From positions 1 to 56,966 of the forward strand of contig SCQE01000036.1 of NCBI GenBank assembly GCA_004321915.1: a stretch of 56,966 bases of DNA, read 5' to 3'. Below, in pieces: positions 47,181-55,878 of this stretch. Within the stretch, counting starts at the first letter, position 1, and each line of letters opens with the position of its first letter. The notes under the pieces are model-generated. The model searched no databases. It worked only from the letters and a program-made list of their open reading frames with translations, and had not been told where the DNA came from. The DNA is from Nitrospirota bacterium. Lineage in GTDB: Bacteria > Nitrospirota > Thermodesulfovibrionia > Thermodesulfovibrionales > Dissulfurispiraceae. Made by a program: the position numbers and the translations under genes.

Positions 47181-47940
47181 ATTGATAGTGGGCGGTATCG
47201 AGTTTAAATCGAGGCTTTGGGTCGGCACCGGAAAGTACAGGGATTTTGATGAAACAGCTAGGGCGGTAGAGGCCTCAGGCGCGGATGTGGTTACGGTCGC
47301 CGTTAGAAGAGTCAATATCACAGACCGGAAAACGGCCAATCTTCTCGATTACATCGATCCTAAAAAATACAAGATACTTCCCAACACCGCAGGATGCTAC
47401 AATGTCGAAGATGCTCTAAGGTATTCCAGATTGGCGAGAGAGGCCGGGGTATCGGACATGATAAAGCTGGAAGTCATAGGCGATGAGAAGACATTGTTTC
47501 CGGACACCATCGGTCTGCTTAAGGCGACCGAAGAGCTTGCAAAAGAGGGCTTTATCGTTTTTCCGTACACAAACGACGACCCTATTATGGCTAAGCGGCT
47601 CGAAAATGCAGGGGCCGCGGCTGTTATGCCTTTGGGCGCTCCGATAGGTTCAGGCTTGGGTATCAGGAATCCGTACAATATAAAAATCATTCTTGAGGCC
47701 GCTAAGGTCCCGGTGCTTGTGGATGCAGGTGTAGGCACCGCGTCCGATGCCACGATAGCCATGGAACTCGGCTGTGATGCAGTGCTCATAAATACTGCGA
47801 TTGCCGACGCAAAAGACCCTATAGCGATGGCAGAGGCGATGAAGCATGCGGTCATCGCAGGAAGGCTTTCATTCAAGGCAGGCAGAATGGGCAAGAAGCT
47901 TTACGCGACAGCGAGCAGCCCGTTCGACGGCATGCTGTAA
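47170..47940 (+). CDS. thiG: Thiazole synthase ThiG
   Basis: The protein has 256 residues, the usual length, with TIM-barrel motifs [29 protein letters not shown] (the Schiff-base Lys) and [12 protein letters not shown]. It builds the thiazole phosphate moiety of thiamine from DXP, dehydroglycine and ThiS-thiocarboxylate. Start 47170 is chosen over 47146 because GGAGGTG lies directly upstream. Confidence 0.95.
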   Translation: MEDKLIVGGIEFKSRLWVGTGKYRDFDETARAVEASGADVVTVAVRRVNITDRKTANLLDYIDPKKYKILPNTAGCYNVEDALRYSRLAREAGVSDMIKLEVIGDEKTLFPDTIGLLKATEELAKEGFIVFPYTNDDPIMAKRLENAGAAAVMPLGAPIGSGLGIRNPYNIKIILEAAKVPVLVDAGVGTASDATIAMELGCDAVLINTAIADAKDPIAMAEAMKHAVIAGRLSFKAGRMGKKLYATASSPFDGML

Positions 47941-48002
47941 GAATTGATGGACTCTTTGCTGCGTTATTTACACTAGAAACCTATCCTTATCTGATTATAT
48001 GA

Positions 48003-48641
48003 ATGAGTAACAATATAGTTGGTTTTAAGATATATCTGATTACGGACAGAAAACTTTTTATTGATGAAGAATTCTTTTTTGGTGCTGTAGAAAACGCTTT
48101 GAAAGCCGGAATCAAGGCTGTTCAGTTGAGAGAAAAGGACCTGCCGGTAAGGGAACTTCTTTATATGGCTTACAGGATGAGAGAAATGACGGTAAGGTAC
48201 GGAGCAAGACTGTTTGTTAACGAAAGGCTTGATGTTGCCGTTAGTGTCGATGCGGATGGCGTTCATTTAGGCAGTTCCGGGATACCTGTCAGCGCGGCCA
48301 GAAAAGCCGTTGGGGGAAAAATGATGATCGGAGTTTCTACTCATTCTGCAGATGAAGCCCTCGACGCGCAGAAACACGGGGCTGATTTTATTACGTTGGG
48401 CCCTATTTATCCAACGCCGTCTAAGCTGAAATATGGAAAGCCTTTAGGGATTCGGCTTTTTGAATCCGCTGCAGGAACTCTTTCGATTCCGGTCTTCGGG
48501 ATTGGTGGAATTAAGCAGGACAAGATTGCTGAAGTTATTAATGCCGGGGCCTCAGGCATTGCTTTGATAAGCGGCATATTGGGCGAAGCCGATGCAGGAG
48601 TTGCCGCAAAAAAATATATCGAAACAATAGGAGCTGCGTGA
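48003..48641 (+). CDS. thiE: Thiamine phosphate synthase ThiE
   Basis: The protein has 212 residues. Motifs are AVQLREKD (phosphate/HMP contacts), FVNERLDVAVSVDADGVHLG, GVSTHSADEAL and TLGPIYPTPSK. It couples HMP-diphosphate with thiazole phosphate. The ATG lacks a clear Shine-Dalgarno, and 62 bp separate it from thiG. The stop overlaps thiC by one base. Confidence 0.94.
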   Translation: MSNNIVGFKIYLITDRKLFIDEEFFFGAVENALKAGIKAVQLREKDLPVRELLYMAYRMREMTVRYGARLFVNERLDVAVSVDADGVHLGSSGIPVSAARKAVGGKMMIGVSTHSADEALDAQKHGADFITLGPIYPTPSKLKYGKPLGIRLFESAAGTLSIPVFGIGGIKQDKIAEVINAGASGIALISGILGEADAGVAAKKYIETIGAA

Positions 48642-49924
48642 TGACAAGGATAGAACAGGCAAGGAAGGGCATAATTACGGACGAGATGAAGGCTGTCGCA
48701 GTCGCCGAGGGAATATCGCCTGAGAAACTGGCCGCAGATATTGCCGAAGGCGTGTCTGTTATTTCGCGGAATAATCTGCATGACATTGTTCCGCTCGGTA
48801 TCGGCAGGGGAATGAGGACCAAGATAAATGCGAATATCGGGACATCAAAGGACAAAATTTCATACGAAGATGAAATGAAAAAACTGGAGGTCCTCGTAAA
48901 GTACGGGGCCGACGCTGTTATGGACCTATCAACCGGCGGAGCTATAAAAGAGCTCAGACAGGCGCTTATCAAAAAATCTCCGGTTTCTGTGGGCACCGTC
49001 CCGATTTACGAGGCTGTTGTCGGCGCTGCCGAAAAGCATAAACATATCGCCAAGATGACGGCCGATGACCTTTTTGATGTGATCGAGGGACATGCTAAGG
49101 ACGGTGTTGATTTTGTTACTGTACATTGCGGTGTGACGAGAAGGGCGATAGAAAGGCTTAGGGAAGACAGACGGATCTTGGATGTGGTGAGCAGGGGAGG
49201 GGCATTCCTCCTTGAGTGGATAATCTATAACGACAAAGAAAATCCGCTTTTCGAACAGTATGACAGGCTTCTCGATATGGCAAAGAAATACGATCTTACG
49301 TTGAGCTTAGGCGACGGCTTCAGGCCCGGCTGTCTTGCCGATGCCACTGACAGAAGCCAGCTTGAGGAACTGCTTACGCTCGGAGAGCTGAGGGACAGGG
49401 CGCTTGATGCCGGTGTTCAGACGATTATCGAGGGGCCCGGGCATGTGCCTCTTAATCAGGTGGAGCTTAATATAAAACTCCAAAAAGAGATATGCAAAGG
49501 CGCGCCCTTTTATGTGCTCGGCCCCCTTGTGACCGATATAGCTATGGGATACGACCACATTGCCACAGCCATTGGCGGGGCTATAGCAGGCGCGGCAGGC
49601 GCGGACTTTCTATGTTATGTGACGCCTGCCGAACATATAAGGCTGCCTAATATCGAAGATGTTAGAGAGGGCGTTATTGCTTCAAAGATCGCGGCCCATG
49701 CCGCCGATATTGCAAAGGGTCTGCCGTCAGCGATAGAGAAGGACAAAAAAATGGCGCGCTTCAGGAAGAACTTGGATTGGGAAGGGCAGGCGTCAATGAG
49801 CTTCGATCCCGACAGGGTAAGGGAATGGCGGGGCCAGACGCCGCCTAATGAAAAAGAGGTCTGCAGCATGTGCGGCGAGTTCTGCGCGATAAGGACTGTC
49901 GAGAGGGCGCTTAATAAAAAATAG
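48641..49924 (+). CDS. thiC: Phosphomethylpyrimidine synthase ThiC
   Basis: The protein has 427 residues, the short form without the N-terminal extension of enterobacterial ThiC. NANIGTS, VMDLSTGG, EGPGHVPLNQ and the C-terminal [4Fe-4S] site CSMCGEFC are intact. It is an unusual radical SAM enzyme that rearranges aminoimidazole ribotide to HMP-phosphate. GGAG upstream supports ATG 48641; GTG 48638 is an alternative. Last gene of the thi operon; a palindromic repeat begins 2 bp after its stop. No thiF, thiH or thiD is present here. Confidence 0.95.
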   Translation: MTRIEQARKGIITDEMKAVAVAEGISPEKLAADIAEGVSVISRNNLHDIVPLGIGRGMRTKINANIGTSKDKISYEDEMKKLEVLVKYGADAVMDLSTGGAIKELRQALIKKSPVSVGTVPIYEAVVGAAEKHKHIAKMTADDLFDVIEGHAKDGVDFVTVHCGVTRRAIERLREDRRILDVVSRGGAFLLEWIIYNDKENPLFEQYDRLLDMAKKYDLTLSLGDGFRPGCLADATDRSQLEELLTLGELRDRALDAGVQTIIEGPGHVPLNQVELNIKLQKEICKGAPFYVLGPLVTDIAMGYDHIATAIGGAIAGAAGADFLCYVTPAEHIRLPNIEDVREGVIASKIAAHAADIAKGLPSAIEKDKKMARFRKNLDWEGQASMSFDPDRVREWRGQTPPNEKEVCSMCGEFCAIRTVERALNKK

Positions 49925-49926
49925 GT

Positions 49927-50107
49927 TAAGGATAAGGCGGTATTTTTTTCGTTCAGGAGCTGCGTTTTGACGGTTCTAAATGCTCATTCCGCTACAGCCG
50001 TGCAACTCGGCCTACGGCCTCAGACACTCACGGCTGTTTAACGCTCATTTCGCAAAGAACCGTTACAAAACTCCGCTATTCACTCCCAAAACACCGCCTT
50101 ATCCTTA
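49927..50107. repeat. 181-bp nested palindromic repeat, copy 2
   Basis: The core (49950-50086) repeats copy 1 (6288-6426) with only scattered changes and two single-base indels. The outer arms TAAGGATAAGGCGGT and ACCGCCTTATCCTTA are perfect inverted repeats of 15 bp, extended by further T/A pairs, and are unrelated to copy 1's arms. The total length equals copy 1. It fills the gap between convergent thiC and the HD gene, whose stop codon lies in its last three bases; a bidirectional terminator function is likely. Confidence 0.88.
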
Positions 50108-50659
50108 CAACGGCTCTTTGAAGAAGACCAGCCATTCGTCGAACTGTTTTAATTTTTCATTGCCGTAACGGGCCATCTCTTCACGGATTCGAGGCACGGT
50201 TTTTTCGCTCGACAGGCTGTGTTCGTTTTTGGAATAAAACTTGTCCGCAAAGCATATTATCTTTTCTTCGAGCGTTACTGGCAGCATGTTCCTTTGTGGC
50301 AGAGGCAAATTGTTTTTTACAATATCATCCAAGCTGATGCCGACTCCGACATGCCGTTCGCAGACGGGGGCGTAATCTTCGAAGCCTTCTTTTTCGAGCA
50401 GTTCTCTTCCCAGATAGCCATGGGCAAGATATGGCTTATCACCGAAGCATCCGAGTCGCGGTTCATCGGTCAGGAATATTCCGATGTCGTGCAGCATCGA
50501 GGCGTTTTTTATGAATAAGATATCCGGTTTCATCTCGATAACCCTATCGGCAACCTGTAATGCTTTTTGTGTTACAAGTTCACTATGCTTTATCAGGAAG
50601 TGATATGCCTTTGAATCGGGCGGATAGTATTTTTCGATAATTTTTATTGGTCCCGGCAT
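50105..50659 (-). CDS. HD-domain phosphohydrolase
   Basis: The protein has 184 residues. Metal ligands: His in FLIKHSELV, HD in SMLHDIGIF, then HGYLG and CERHVGVG later, the pattern of HD-domain proteins (TIGR00295-like, from memory). Likely a nucleotide or phosphomonoester hydrolase in the cytoplasm. Its substrate is unknown. Convergent with thiC and divergent from the E1 operon. Confidence 0.82.
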   Translation of the reverse strand: MPGPIKIIEKYYPPDSKAYHFLIKHSELVTQKALQVADRVIEMKPDILFIKNASMLHDIGIFLTDEPRLGCFGDKPYLAHGYLGRELLEKEGFEDYAPVCERHVGVGISLDDIVKNNLPLPQRNMLPVTLEEKIICFADKFYSKNEHSLSSEKTVPRIREEMARYGNEKLKQFDEWLVFFKEPL

Positions 50660-50682
50660 GGTGTGAAAAGTACCATTTCTAT

Positions 50683-50712
50683 TTGACGCTTATTCATAAA
50701 GTTAATTATACT
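50683..50712 (+). promoter_or_regulatory. Sigma-70 promoter of the E1/GT9/radical SAM operon
   Basis: TTGACG (50683-50688) and TATACT (50707-50712) are separated by 18 bp. Expected start near 50719, leaving a leader of about 105 bases before the first ATG. Confidence 0.65.
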
Positions 50713-50744
50713 ATATAGTTACACGTTAAGTTATGTGTAAGCAA

Positions 50745-50804
50745 GGGGGCGGAGCAGTGCCCGGACGATATTGGATACGGGTAGAATCCAACCCCTCCGT
50801 TTTT
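50745..50804 (+). promoter_or_regulatory. Structured leader with terminator-like hairpin upstream of the E1 alpha gene
   Basis: CGGAG (50750-50754) pairs with CTCCG (50795-50799), and inside it TTGGAT (50771-50776) pairs with ATCCAA (50786-50791). Five T follow. GGGGG at 50745-50749 could instead pair with CCCC at 50792-50795, so two folds exclude each other. It could be an attenuator. I do not recognise it as any known riboswitch. Confidence 0.4.
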
Positions 50805-50823
50805 ATATACTACGCAAACCGAA

Positions 50824-51789
50824 ATGTCTTCCGAAATCCTTAAAAAAATTCTTTTTACTATGGTCCGGATAAGGCTTGTTCAGGAGAAGATAGCCGAGAA
50901 ATATCCTGAACAGAAGATGCGCTGCCCTGTCCATCTCTGCATCGGGCAGGAGGCCATCGGCGCAGGTGTTTGCACTGCAATGGATAAGGACGATTATCTT
51001 TTTTCTAACCACCGCTCGCATTGCCATTACCTTGCAAAAGGGGGCGATTTAAACGCTATGATCGCCGAAATTTACGGCAAGGCAACAGGTTGCGCAAAGG
51101 GCAAAGGCGGCTCGATGCACCTTGTGGATGTATCGGCTAACATATTGGGGGCGGTGCCTATAGTCGGGGGCGTAATACCTGTGGCGCTCGGTGCCGCATT
51201 CGGCACCAGTTTAAAAAAAGAGAATAAGGTCACGGTTGTATTTTTCGGTGACGGCGCATCCGAAGAGGGGGTTTTTTATGAAAGCCTTAATTTTGCCGCG
51301 CTCAAAAAACTCCCGATTGTTTTTGTCTGCGAGAATAATTTCTATTCGGTATATTCCCCTCTTTCTGTAAGGCAGCCATCCGGGCGCGACAATGTGGCCC
51401 TCGCAAGATCGTTCGGGATACACAGCAAGAAATCCGACGGCAATGATGCTGAGGGCGTTTACAATGCGGCAAAAGAAGCGATAGAAATTGCCCGGAGCGG
51501 CAATGGTCCCTCACTCCTTGAGTTTGACACATACCGCTATCGCGAGCATTGCGGTCCTGCCTATGACGACCATTTGGGTTACAGGGCTGAGTGCGAGATA
51601 AAAGAATGGACTGCTAAATGTCCTATAGAGATATTCAGAAATAAATTGCTAACGGACAATGCGGTCGGGCAGAACGAGATAGATTTTTTTGTTAAAGAGA
51701 CAGTATTAGAAATTGAAAAGGCATTTGAGTTTGCCGAAAACAGCCCGTTCCCTGACAGCGATGAACTCACAAAGGACGTATATGCCTGA
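50824..51789 (+). CDS. ThDP-dependent dehydrogenase E1 alpha subunit
   Basis: The protein has 321 residues. Thiamine diphosphate motif GDGASEEGVFYESLNFA...ENN is intact, with CIGQEAIGAG, SNHRSHCHYLAKGG and GKGGSMHL of the pyruvate/acetoin/branched-chain E1 alpha family. It forms a heterotetramer with the beta subunit encoded next (8-bp overlap). No E2 (lipoyl acyltransferase) or E3 gene follows, so it may transfer a two-carbon unit in a biosynthetic pathway rather than act in a catabolic complex. No clear Shine-Dalgarno at the ATG. Confidence 0.9.
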   Translation: MSSEILKKILFTMVRIRLVQEKIAEKYPEQKMRCPVHLCIGQEAIGAGVCTAMDKDDYLFSNHRSHCHYLAKGGDLNAMIAEIYGKATGCAKGKGGSMHLVDVSANILGAVPIVGGVIPVALGAAFGTSLKKENKVTVVFFGDGASEEGVFYESLNFAALKKLPIVFVCENNFYSVYSPLSVRQPSGRDNVALARSFGIHSKKSDGNDAEGVYNAAKEAIEIARSGNGPSLLEFDTYRYREHCGPAYDDHLGYRAECEIKEWTAKCPIEIFRNKLLTDNAVGQNEIDFFVKETVLEIEKAFEFAENSPFPDSDELTKDVYA

Positions 51790-52852
51790 TATTGAACGCC
51801 ATATAGATTTTGCCACTGCTGTTCTGGAGGCTACGGACCAGTGCATGTCTGACGATAAGTCCGTTTTCATTATCGGGCTGGGAGTGACCGACCCGAAAGG
51901 TATATTCAACACAACGATAGGCCTCGAAGCTAAATACGGAAGCGATCGGGTAATGGATATGCCTGTTTCGGAAAATGCTATGACAGGCGTGATGATAGGC
52001 GCGTCGCTTGTAGGCATGCGTCCGATATTAACGCATCAACGCATTGATTTCATGCTGTTGGCCCTCGATCAGGTGATAAACAATGCTGCCAAGTGGCGCT
52101 ATATGTTCGGCGGCCGACAGAAAGTGCCTATTGTTATCCGCGTGCTTGTGGGACGCGGCTGGGGACAGGGCGCCCAGCACGCGCAGAGCCTACAGTCTTT
52201 ATTCGCCCATATACCCGGATTGAAAGTCGTTATGCCGACTACGCCGTACGATGCGAAAGGATTGCTGATATCCGCGATCAGGGACGACAATCCCGTGATC
52301 TACATCGACCACAGATGGCTGCACAATATCACAGGTCCTGTGCCGGAAGAGCGTTTTGAAGTGCCGATAGGCAAGGCCCGGATAATGCGTGAAGGCAAAG
52401 ATTTGACCATTGTAGCGGCTTCATATATGTCGCTCGAAGCGCTTAGGGCGGCGGAGGTTCTCGAAAAATACGGTATAGATGCTGAAGTAGTAGACTTGCG
52501 TACTTTGAGACCCTTGGATGAAGACGCGATAGCTGGGTCGGTAAAGAAGACCGGCAGGCTTATAGCGATTGACGGTTCATGGAAGGCTTGCAGCATGACC
52601 TCGGAGATAGTAGCGATTGCAACAGAGCACGCTTTCGATAAATTAAAGGCCGCGCCTGTGCGCATCAATTATCCGGAAGCGCCTTCACCCACGACGCCAG
52701 CGCTTGCAAACTTATATTATCCGAAGGCCATCGATATAATTAACCCGGCATTCGGCATGTTAGGCAAACCCTCTAAATCAGAGGAAGAGGTGGGCATTGT
52801 TTACCGGAACCCTCTCGATGTACCGGACAGAACCTTCAAAGGACCTTTCTAA
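51782..52852 (+). CDS. ThDP-dependent dehydrogenase E1 beta subunit
   Basis: The protein has 356 residues. Typical beta-subunit blocks are MPVSENAMTGVMIGASLVGMRP, GAQHAQSLQSLFAHIPGLK (the conserved His), PTTPYDAKGLL and VVDLRTLRPLDED. Start 51782 (MPDIERHIDFA) is used because it lies at the alpha stop; a start at 51713 would overlap by 77 bp. The C-terminal domain is normal; the last 25 residues are an extension (KSEEEVGIVYRNPLDVPDRT). Confidence 0.9.
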   Translation: MPDIERHIDFATAVLEATDQCMSDDKSVFIIGLGVTDPKGIFNTTIGLEAKYGSDRVMDMPVSENAMTGVMIGASLVGMRPILTHQRIDFMLLALDQVINNAAKWRYMFGGRQKVPIVIRVLVGRGWGQGAQHAQSLQSLFAHIPGLKVVMPTTPYDAKGLLISAIRDDNPVIYIDHRWLHNITGPVPEERFEVPIGKARIMREGKDLTIVAASYMSLEALRAAEVLEKYGIDAEVVDLRTLRPLDEDAIAGSVKKTGRLIAIDGSWKACSMTSEIVAIATEHAFDKLKAAPVRINYPEAPSPTTPALANLYYPKAIDIINPAFGMLGKPSKSEEEVGIVYRNPLDVPDRTFKGPF

Positions 52853-52867
52853 TTCAGGAGATTTCTC

Positions 52868-53803
52868 ATGGCAAAAGTTCTGATTATCAAACTCGGTTAT
52901 TCCGAGACAATAGACGCTGAAGTAAGCCTCACCTCAAGCTTGGGAGACGTCTTAAGGACCACCGTTATATTGTCCCCGTTTGAAAAGGACCATGTGACAT
53001 GGCTTGTAGATGTAGCTGCGTACCCTCTTCTGGAAGGCAACCCCTACATAAACAGGATACTGATTTACGATATAACTTCCGTATTGCAGTTGCAGCGCGA
53101 GAAGTTCGACACTGTAATAAACTTTGAAAAAGTGCCGGGAGTTTGCGCGCTGGCCGATTCTGTTTCCGCATGGCGCAGGTATGGCTTCAGGTTCGATGAA
53201 ATAAAGGGCGAGGCAGAGGCCTACGACAACTGCGAGAGCATTTTTACCATGTGCAAAGATGCAGACCTGAAAAGGTCTCATAAGACAAGTTGGCAGGAAT
53301 CGTTGATGCAGGTAATAGGCGCGGAATGGCATGATCAGGAATACACACTTGGGTATAAGCCTAAGACCGTTGAAACTTATGACATAGGGCTTAACTGGGC
53401 TGTCGGCTCGAAATGGCCCAACAAGGGATGGCCCAAAGAAAACTGGGACAAACTCAAGTCCATGCTGGATGGGGAATACACTTATTCTGTACAGCAGGGA
53501 CTGGATAATCTGTACAGCTATATGGACTGGATAAACTCATGCAGAATGCTCGTGACAAATGACAGCTTGGGTTTGCACATAGCCCTTGCATTGAGGAAGA
53601 AGGTTGTGGTGCTTTACGGACCGACCAATCCTAACGAAACTTATTTTTACGGCAGGGGCGAAACATTGTATCCGTCCGTCGAATACAACTGTATTCCCTG
53701 CCTCTCGGCCCAGTGTATTCAGCCCAAGATGTGCATGGAATTCATCTCACCCGAAGATGTCAAGAAAAAAATAGATATTCTATTAAAGAAGGACAACCTA
53801 TGA
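52868..53803 (+). CDS. Glycosyltransferase family 9 (heptosyltransferase-like)
   Basis: The protein has 311 residues. GT9 features: N-terminal KVLIIKLG followed by SSLGDVLRTT, DTVINFEKVPG, the acceptor/donor region LVTNDSLGLHIALALRKKVVVLYGPTNP and the cysteine cluster YNCIPCLSAQCIQPKMC found in LPS heptosyltransferases. It probably adds a heptose-type or similar sugar to a cell-surface glycan. AGGAG precedes the ATG. It is shorter than WaaC/WaaF (~340). Stop overlaps the radical SAM start (ATGA). Confidence 0.87.
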   Translation: MAKVLIIKLGYSETIDAEVSLTSSLGDVLRTTVILSPFEKDHVTWLVDVAAYPLLEGNPYINRILIYDITSVLQLQREKFDTVINFEKVPGVCALADSVSAWRRYGFRFDEIKGEAEAYDNCESIFTMCKDADLKRSHKTSWQESLMQVIGAEWHDQEYTLGYKPKTVETYDIGLNWAVGSKWPNKGWPKENWDKLKSMLDGEYTYSVQQGLDNLYSYMDWINSCRMLVTNDSLGLHIALALRKKVVVLYGPTNPNETYFYGRGETLYPSVEYNCIPCLSAQCIQPKMCMEFISPEDVKKKIDILLKKDNL

Positions 53804-54648
53804 AACCCATCATAATTCCGGAATCGCATAACTATATCGCAGTTTTTCTTACATTGGCCTGCAACCTGCGCTGCAGTTACTGCATCAACAGGTTTGAAGC
53901 GGGCAACTTCAAGAAAGGGCATATATCAGGCGAAGAGTGGGTCAAAGGGCTTAACAGGATTGTATCGAGGCCCGACCTGCCTGTATCCCTTCAGGGCGGG
54001 GAGCCGAGCCTTCACCCGGATATCTTCTACATCCTGAACAATATCAAGCCTGAACTGAATATCGATCTGTTGACCAATTTGCAGTTCGACATAGACGCCT
54101 TTATGAGCAATGTCAGTCCTGACAGGATAAAACGTGATGCCCCTTACGCATCTATCCGTGTAAGCTACCATCCGGAAACCATGCAGCTGCAGCCCTTAGT
54201 CGATAAGGTCCTAAAAATGATGAAGGCTGGATACAGCATAGGTATATGGGGGGTCATGCATCCTAAACAGGAGGCGGAAATCCTCAGGGCACAGGAATAC
54301 TGCAAGTCTCTTGGAATTGATTTCAGGACCAAGGAATTCTTGGGCGAATATGAAGGTAAGCAGTACGGAACATATAGATACGAAGGCTCATGTGACAAAA
54401 AGGGCAGAAAAAATGTTATGTGTAAGACTACAGAACTTATCATAGGTCCGACAGGCGGTATTTACCGCTGCCACAGCGACTTGTACGAGGGCAGGCAGCC
54501 GATCGGCAATATCACCGACCCTGAATTTGAGATCGAAGACAAATTCAGGCCCTGCGCAGACTTCGGCCACTGCAATCCCTGCGACGTAAAATTGAAAACG
54601 AACCGCTTCCAGATATTCGGACACACGTCTGTAGAGGTGGAGTTTTGA
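53800..54648 (+). CDS. Radical SAM protein with C-terminal cysteine cluster
   Basis: The protein has 282 residues. The [4Fe-4S]-SAM motif is CNLRCSYC (Cys21, 25, 28), followed by SLQGGEPSLHPDIF (GGE motif) and IGPTGGIYRCHSDLYEGRQ with a C-terminal set of cysteines (RPCADFGHCNPCDVK), so a SPASM/twitch-type auxiliary cluster is likely. It may modify a sugar, nucleotide or peptide. Start 53800 fits the ATGA overlap with the GT9 gene. Substrate not known. Confidence 0.85.
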   Translation: MKPIIIPESHNYIAVFLTLACNLRCSYCINRFEAGNFKKGHISGEEWVKGLNRIVSRPDLPVSLQGGEPSLHPDIFYILNNIKPELNIDLLTNLQFDIDAFMSNVSPDRIKRDAPYASIRVSYHPETMQLQPLVDKVLKMMKAGYSIGIWGVMHPKQEAEILRAQEYCKSLGIDFRTKEFLGEYEGKQYGTYRYEGSCDKKGRKNVMCKTTELIIGPTGGIYRCHSDLYEGRQPIGNITDPEFEIEDKFRPCADFGHCNPCDVKLKTNRFQIFGHTSVEVEF

Positions 54649-55079
54649 TAAAGAATCTTTCTGATGCGAAGTTTCTGAAAATGACTTTGGAAGAAATTAA
54701 AAATAGAATTTCAGGCATATGTGAAGAATACAAAGACTATCTTGAGTTTGCGTATCTCTTCGGCTCTATGGCTAAGGGAGAAACAGCCCCGTCCAGCGAT
54801 GTTGATATTGCCCTTTATTTTAGGCGGTCAATAGGAAAAGATAGATTTTTTGATTTAGGGCTTGCCGTTCAGTCCGATATGTGCAGGGCGTTAAAAAGTG
54901 ATGTTGTTGATGTTGTTATACTGAATACCGTGGCCAATCTGATGCTGTTGGATGAAATTGTAAGACACGGCGTTATACTTTTCGATGGAAATGAGGAGCT
55001 GAGGGAAGAATTTGAAGTAAGTGCATTGCACAGAGCTATGGATTTCAAAGAACAAAGAAAATATCTTGTAGGTGTCTGA
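54645..55079 (+). CDS. MNT-type nucleotidyltransferase antitoxin, pair 1
   Basis: The protein has 144 residues. The minimal nucleotidyltransferase motif GS-X10-DXD is GSMAKGETAPSSDVDIAL, with a later Asp in KSDVVDVVILN. MntA-family antitoxins AMPylate the HEPN partner on its catalytic Tyr. TTG 54645 overlaps the radical SAM stop and has AGAGGTGG upstream; ATG 54681 is an alternative. The HEPN partner follows at once. Confidence 0.88.
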   Translation: MIKNLSDAKFLKMTLEEIKNRISGICEEYKDYLEFAYLFGSMAKGETAPSSDVDIALYFRRSIGKDRFFDLGLAVQSDMCRALKSDVVDVVILNTVANLMLLDEIVRHGVILFDGNEELREEFEVSALHRAMDFKEQRKYLVGV

Positions 55080-55487
55080 GTGGAACGTATTTATCAGAAG
55101 ATAGGGAGAATAAGAGAATATCTATTGTTTATAGACTCGATTAAAGTCGACTGTCTTGCTCGATTTGCAACGGATCCTATATACAGAGGCGCATTGTTGC
55201 ACTATCTTTATCTATTGTCGGATACCTGTTTATCTCTTGCAGAACTGGTAATTAAACAAAAAAAACTCAGAGTGCCTCAATCATATCACGAGGCGATAGA
55301 TATACTCGGTGAAAACGGGATATTGGAACCGTCATTTGCCTACAGTTTTGCAAAGATTGCAGGCTTCAGGAATTTCTTGGCACATGACTATGAAAAAATA
55401 GAGGCGGATTCAATTTGTAAAGATGTTCTGTCAAAGCTCGATGATGTGAAAAAGTTTGTTGATCAAATGGAAAAGATATATGACTAA
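55080..55487 (+). CDS. HEPN-domain toxin (HepT-like, DUF86), pair 1
   Basis: The protein has 135 residues, all-helical. The RX4HXY RNase motif is RNFLAHDY near residue 99-106. HepT toxins cleave RNA; the Tyr is the AMPylation site. GTG start right after the MNT stop. The final bases overlap the second MNT gene. Confidence 0.9.
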   Translation: MERIYQKIGRIREYLLFIDSIKVDCLARFATDPIYRGALLHYLYLLSDTCLSLAELVIKQKKLRVPQSYHEAIDILGENGILEPSFAYSFAKIAGFRNFLAHDYEKIEADSICKDVLSKLDDVKKFVDQMEKIYD

Positions 55488-55878
55488 AAGGGAAACAGAT
55501 AAATTGAGGCCATTTTTTGAGAGTTGTCCTGAGATTAAACTCGTGTATTTTTTTGGGTCTAGAGCTAAGCAGAGTCATGGAAAGTTAAGCGATTATGATT
55601 TTGCTATCTATCTCGAATCCAGGAATAGAGAGCGCATGTACGAAATTAAAATTGACACTATCGTTGCGCTAAGCAGGCTGCTGAAAAGCGATAAAATAGA
55701 TGTTGTTATTCTGAATTTGACCGTCAATTCGGATCTGAAATATCTGATTGTAAAAGAGGGCAGACTGATTTATGAAAAGGAGCCGTTTAAACTGCTCGTT
55801 GAACCAAAAATTTATAATGAGTATTTCGATTTCCATAAAATGATGGCTAAATATAATTTAACAAAGGCTTTGGCATGA
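55480..55878 (+). CDS. MNT-type nucleotidyltransferase antitoxin, pair 2
   Basis: The protein has 132 residues. GS-X10-DXD is GSRAKQSHGKLSDYDFAI, and the later Asp block KSDKIDVVILN matches pair 1. I chose ATG 55480 because GGAAAAG precedes it and it starts MTKRETDKLRPF; TTG 55456 is possible. Overlap with HEPN 1 is 8 bp; with HEPN 2 it is 4 bp (ATGA). Confidence 0.88.
   Translation: MTKRETDKLRPFFESCPEIKLVYFFGSRAKQSHGKLSDYDFAIYLESRNRERMYEIKIDTIVALSRLLKSDKIDVVILNLTVNSDLKYLIVKEGRLIYEKEPFKLLVEPKIYNEYFDFHKMMAKYNLTKALA

Noticed and set aside
50741-50800. tRNA-like look of the leader before the E1 alpha gene
   Set aside because: No acceptor stem of 7 bp, no anticodon arm and no proper T-arm; it fits a hairpin with T-run better.
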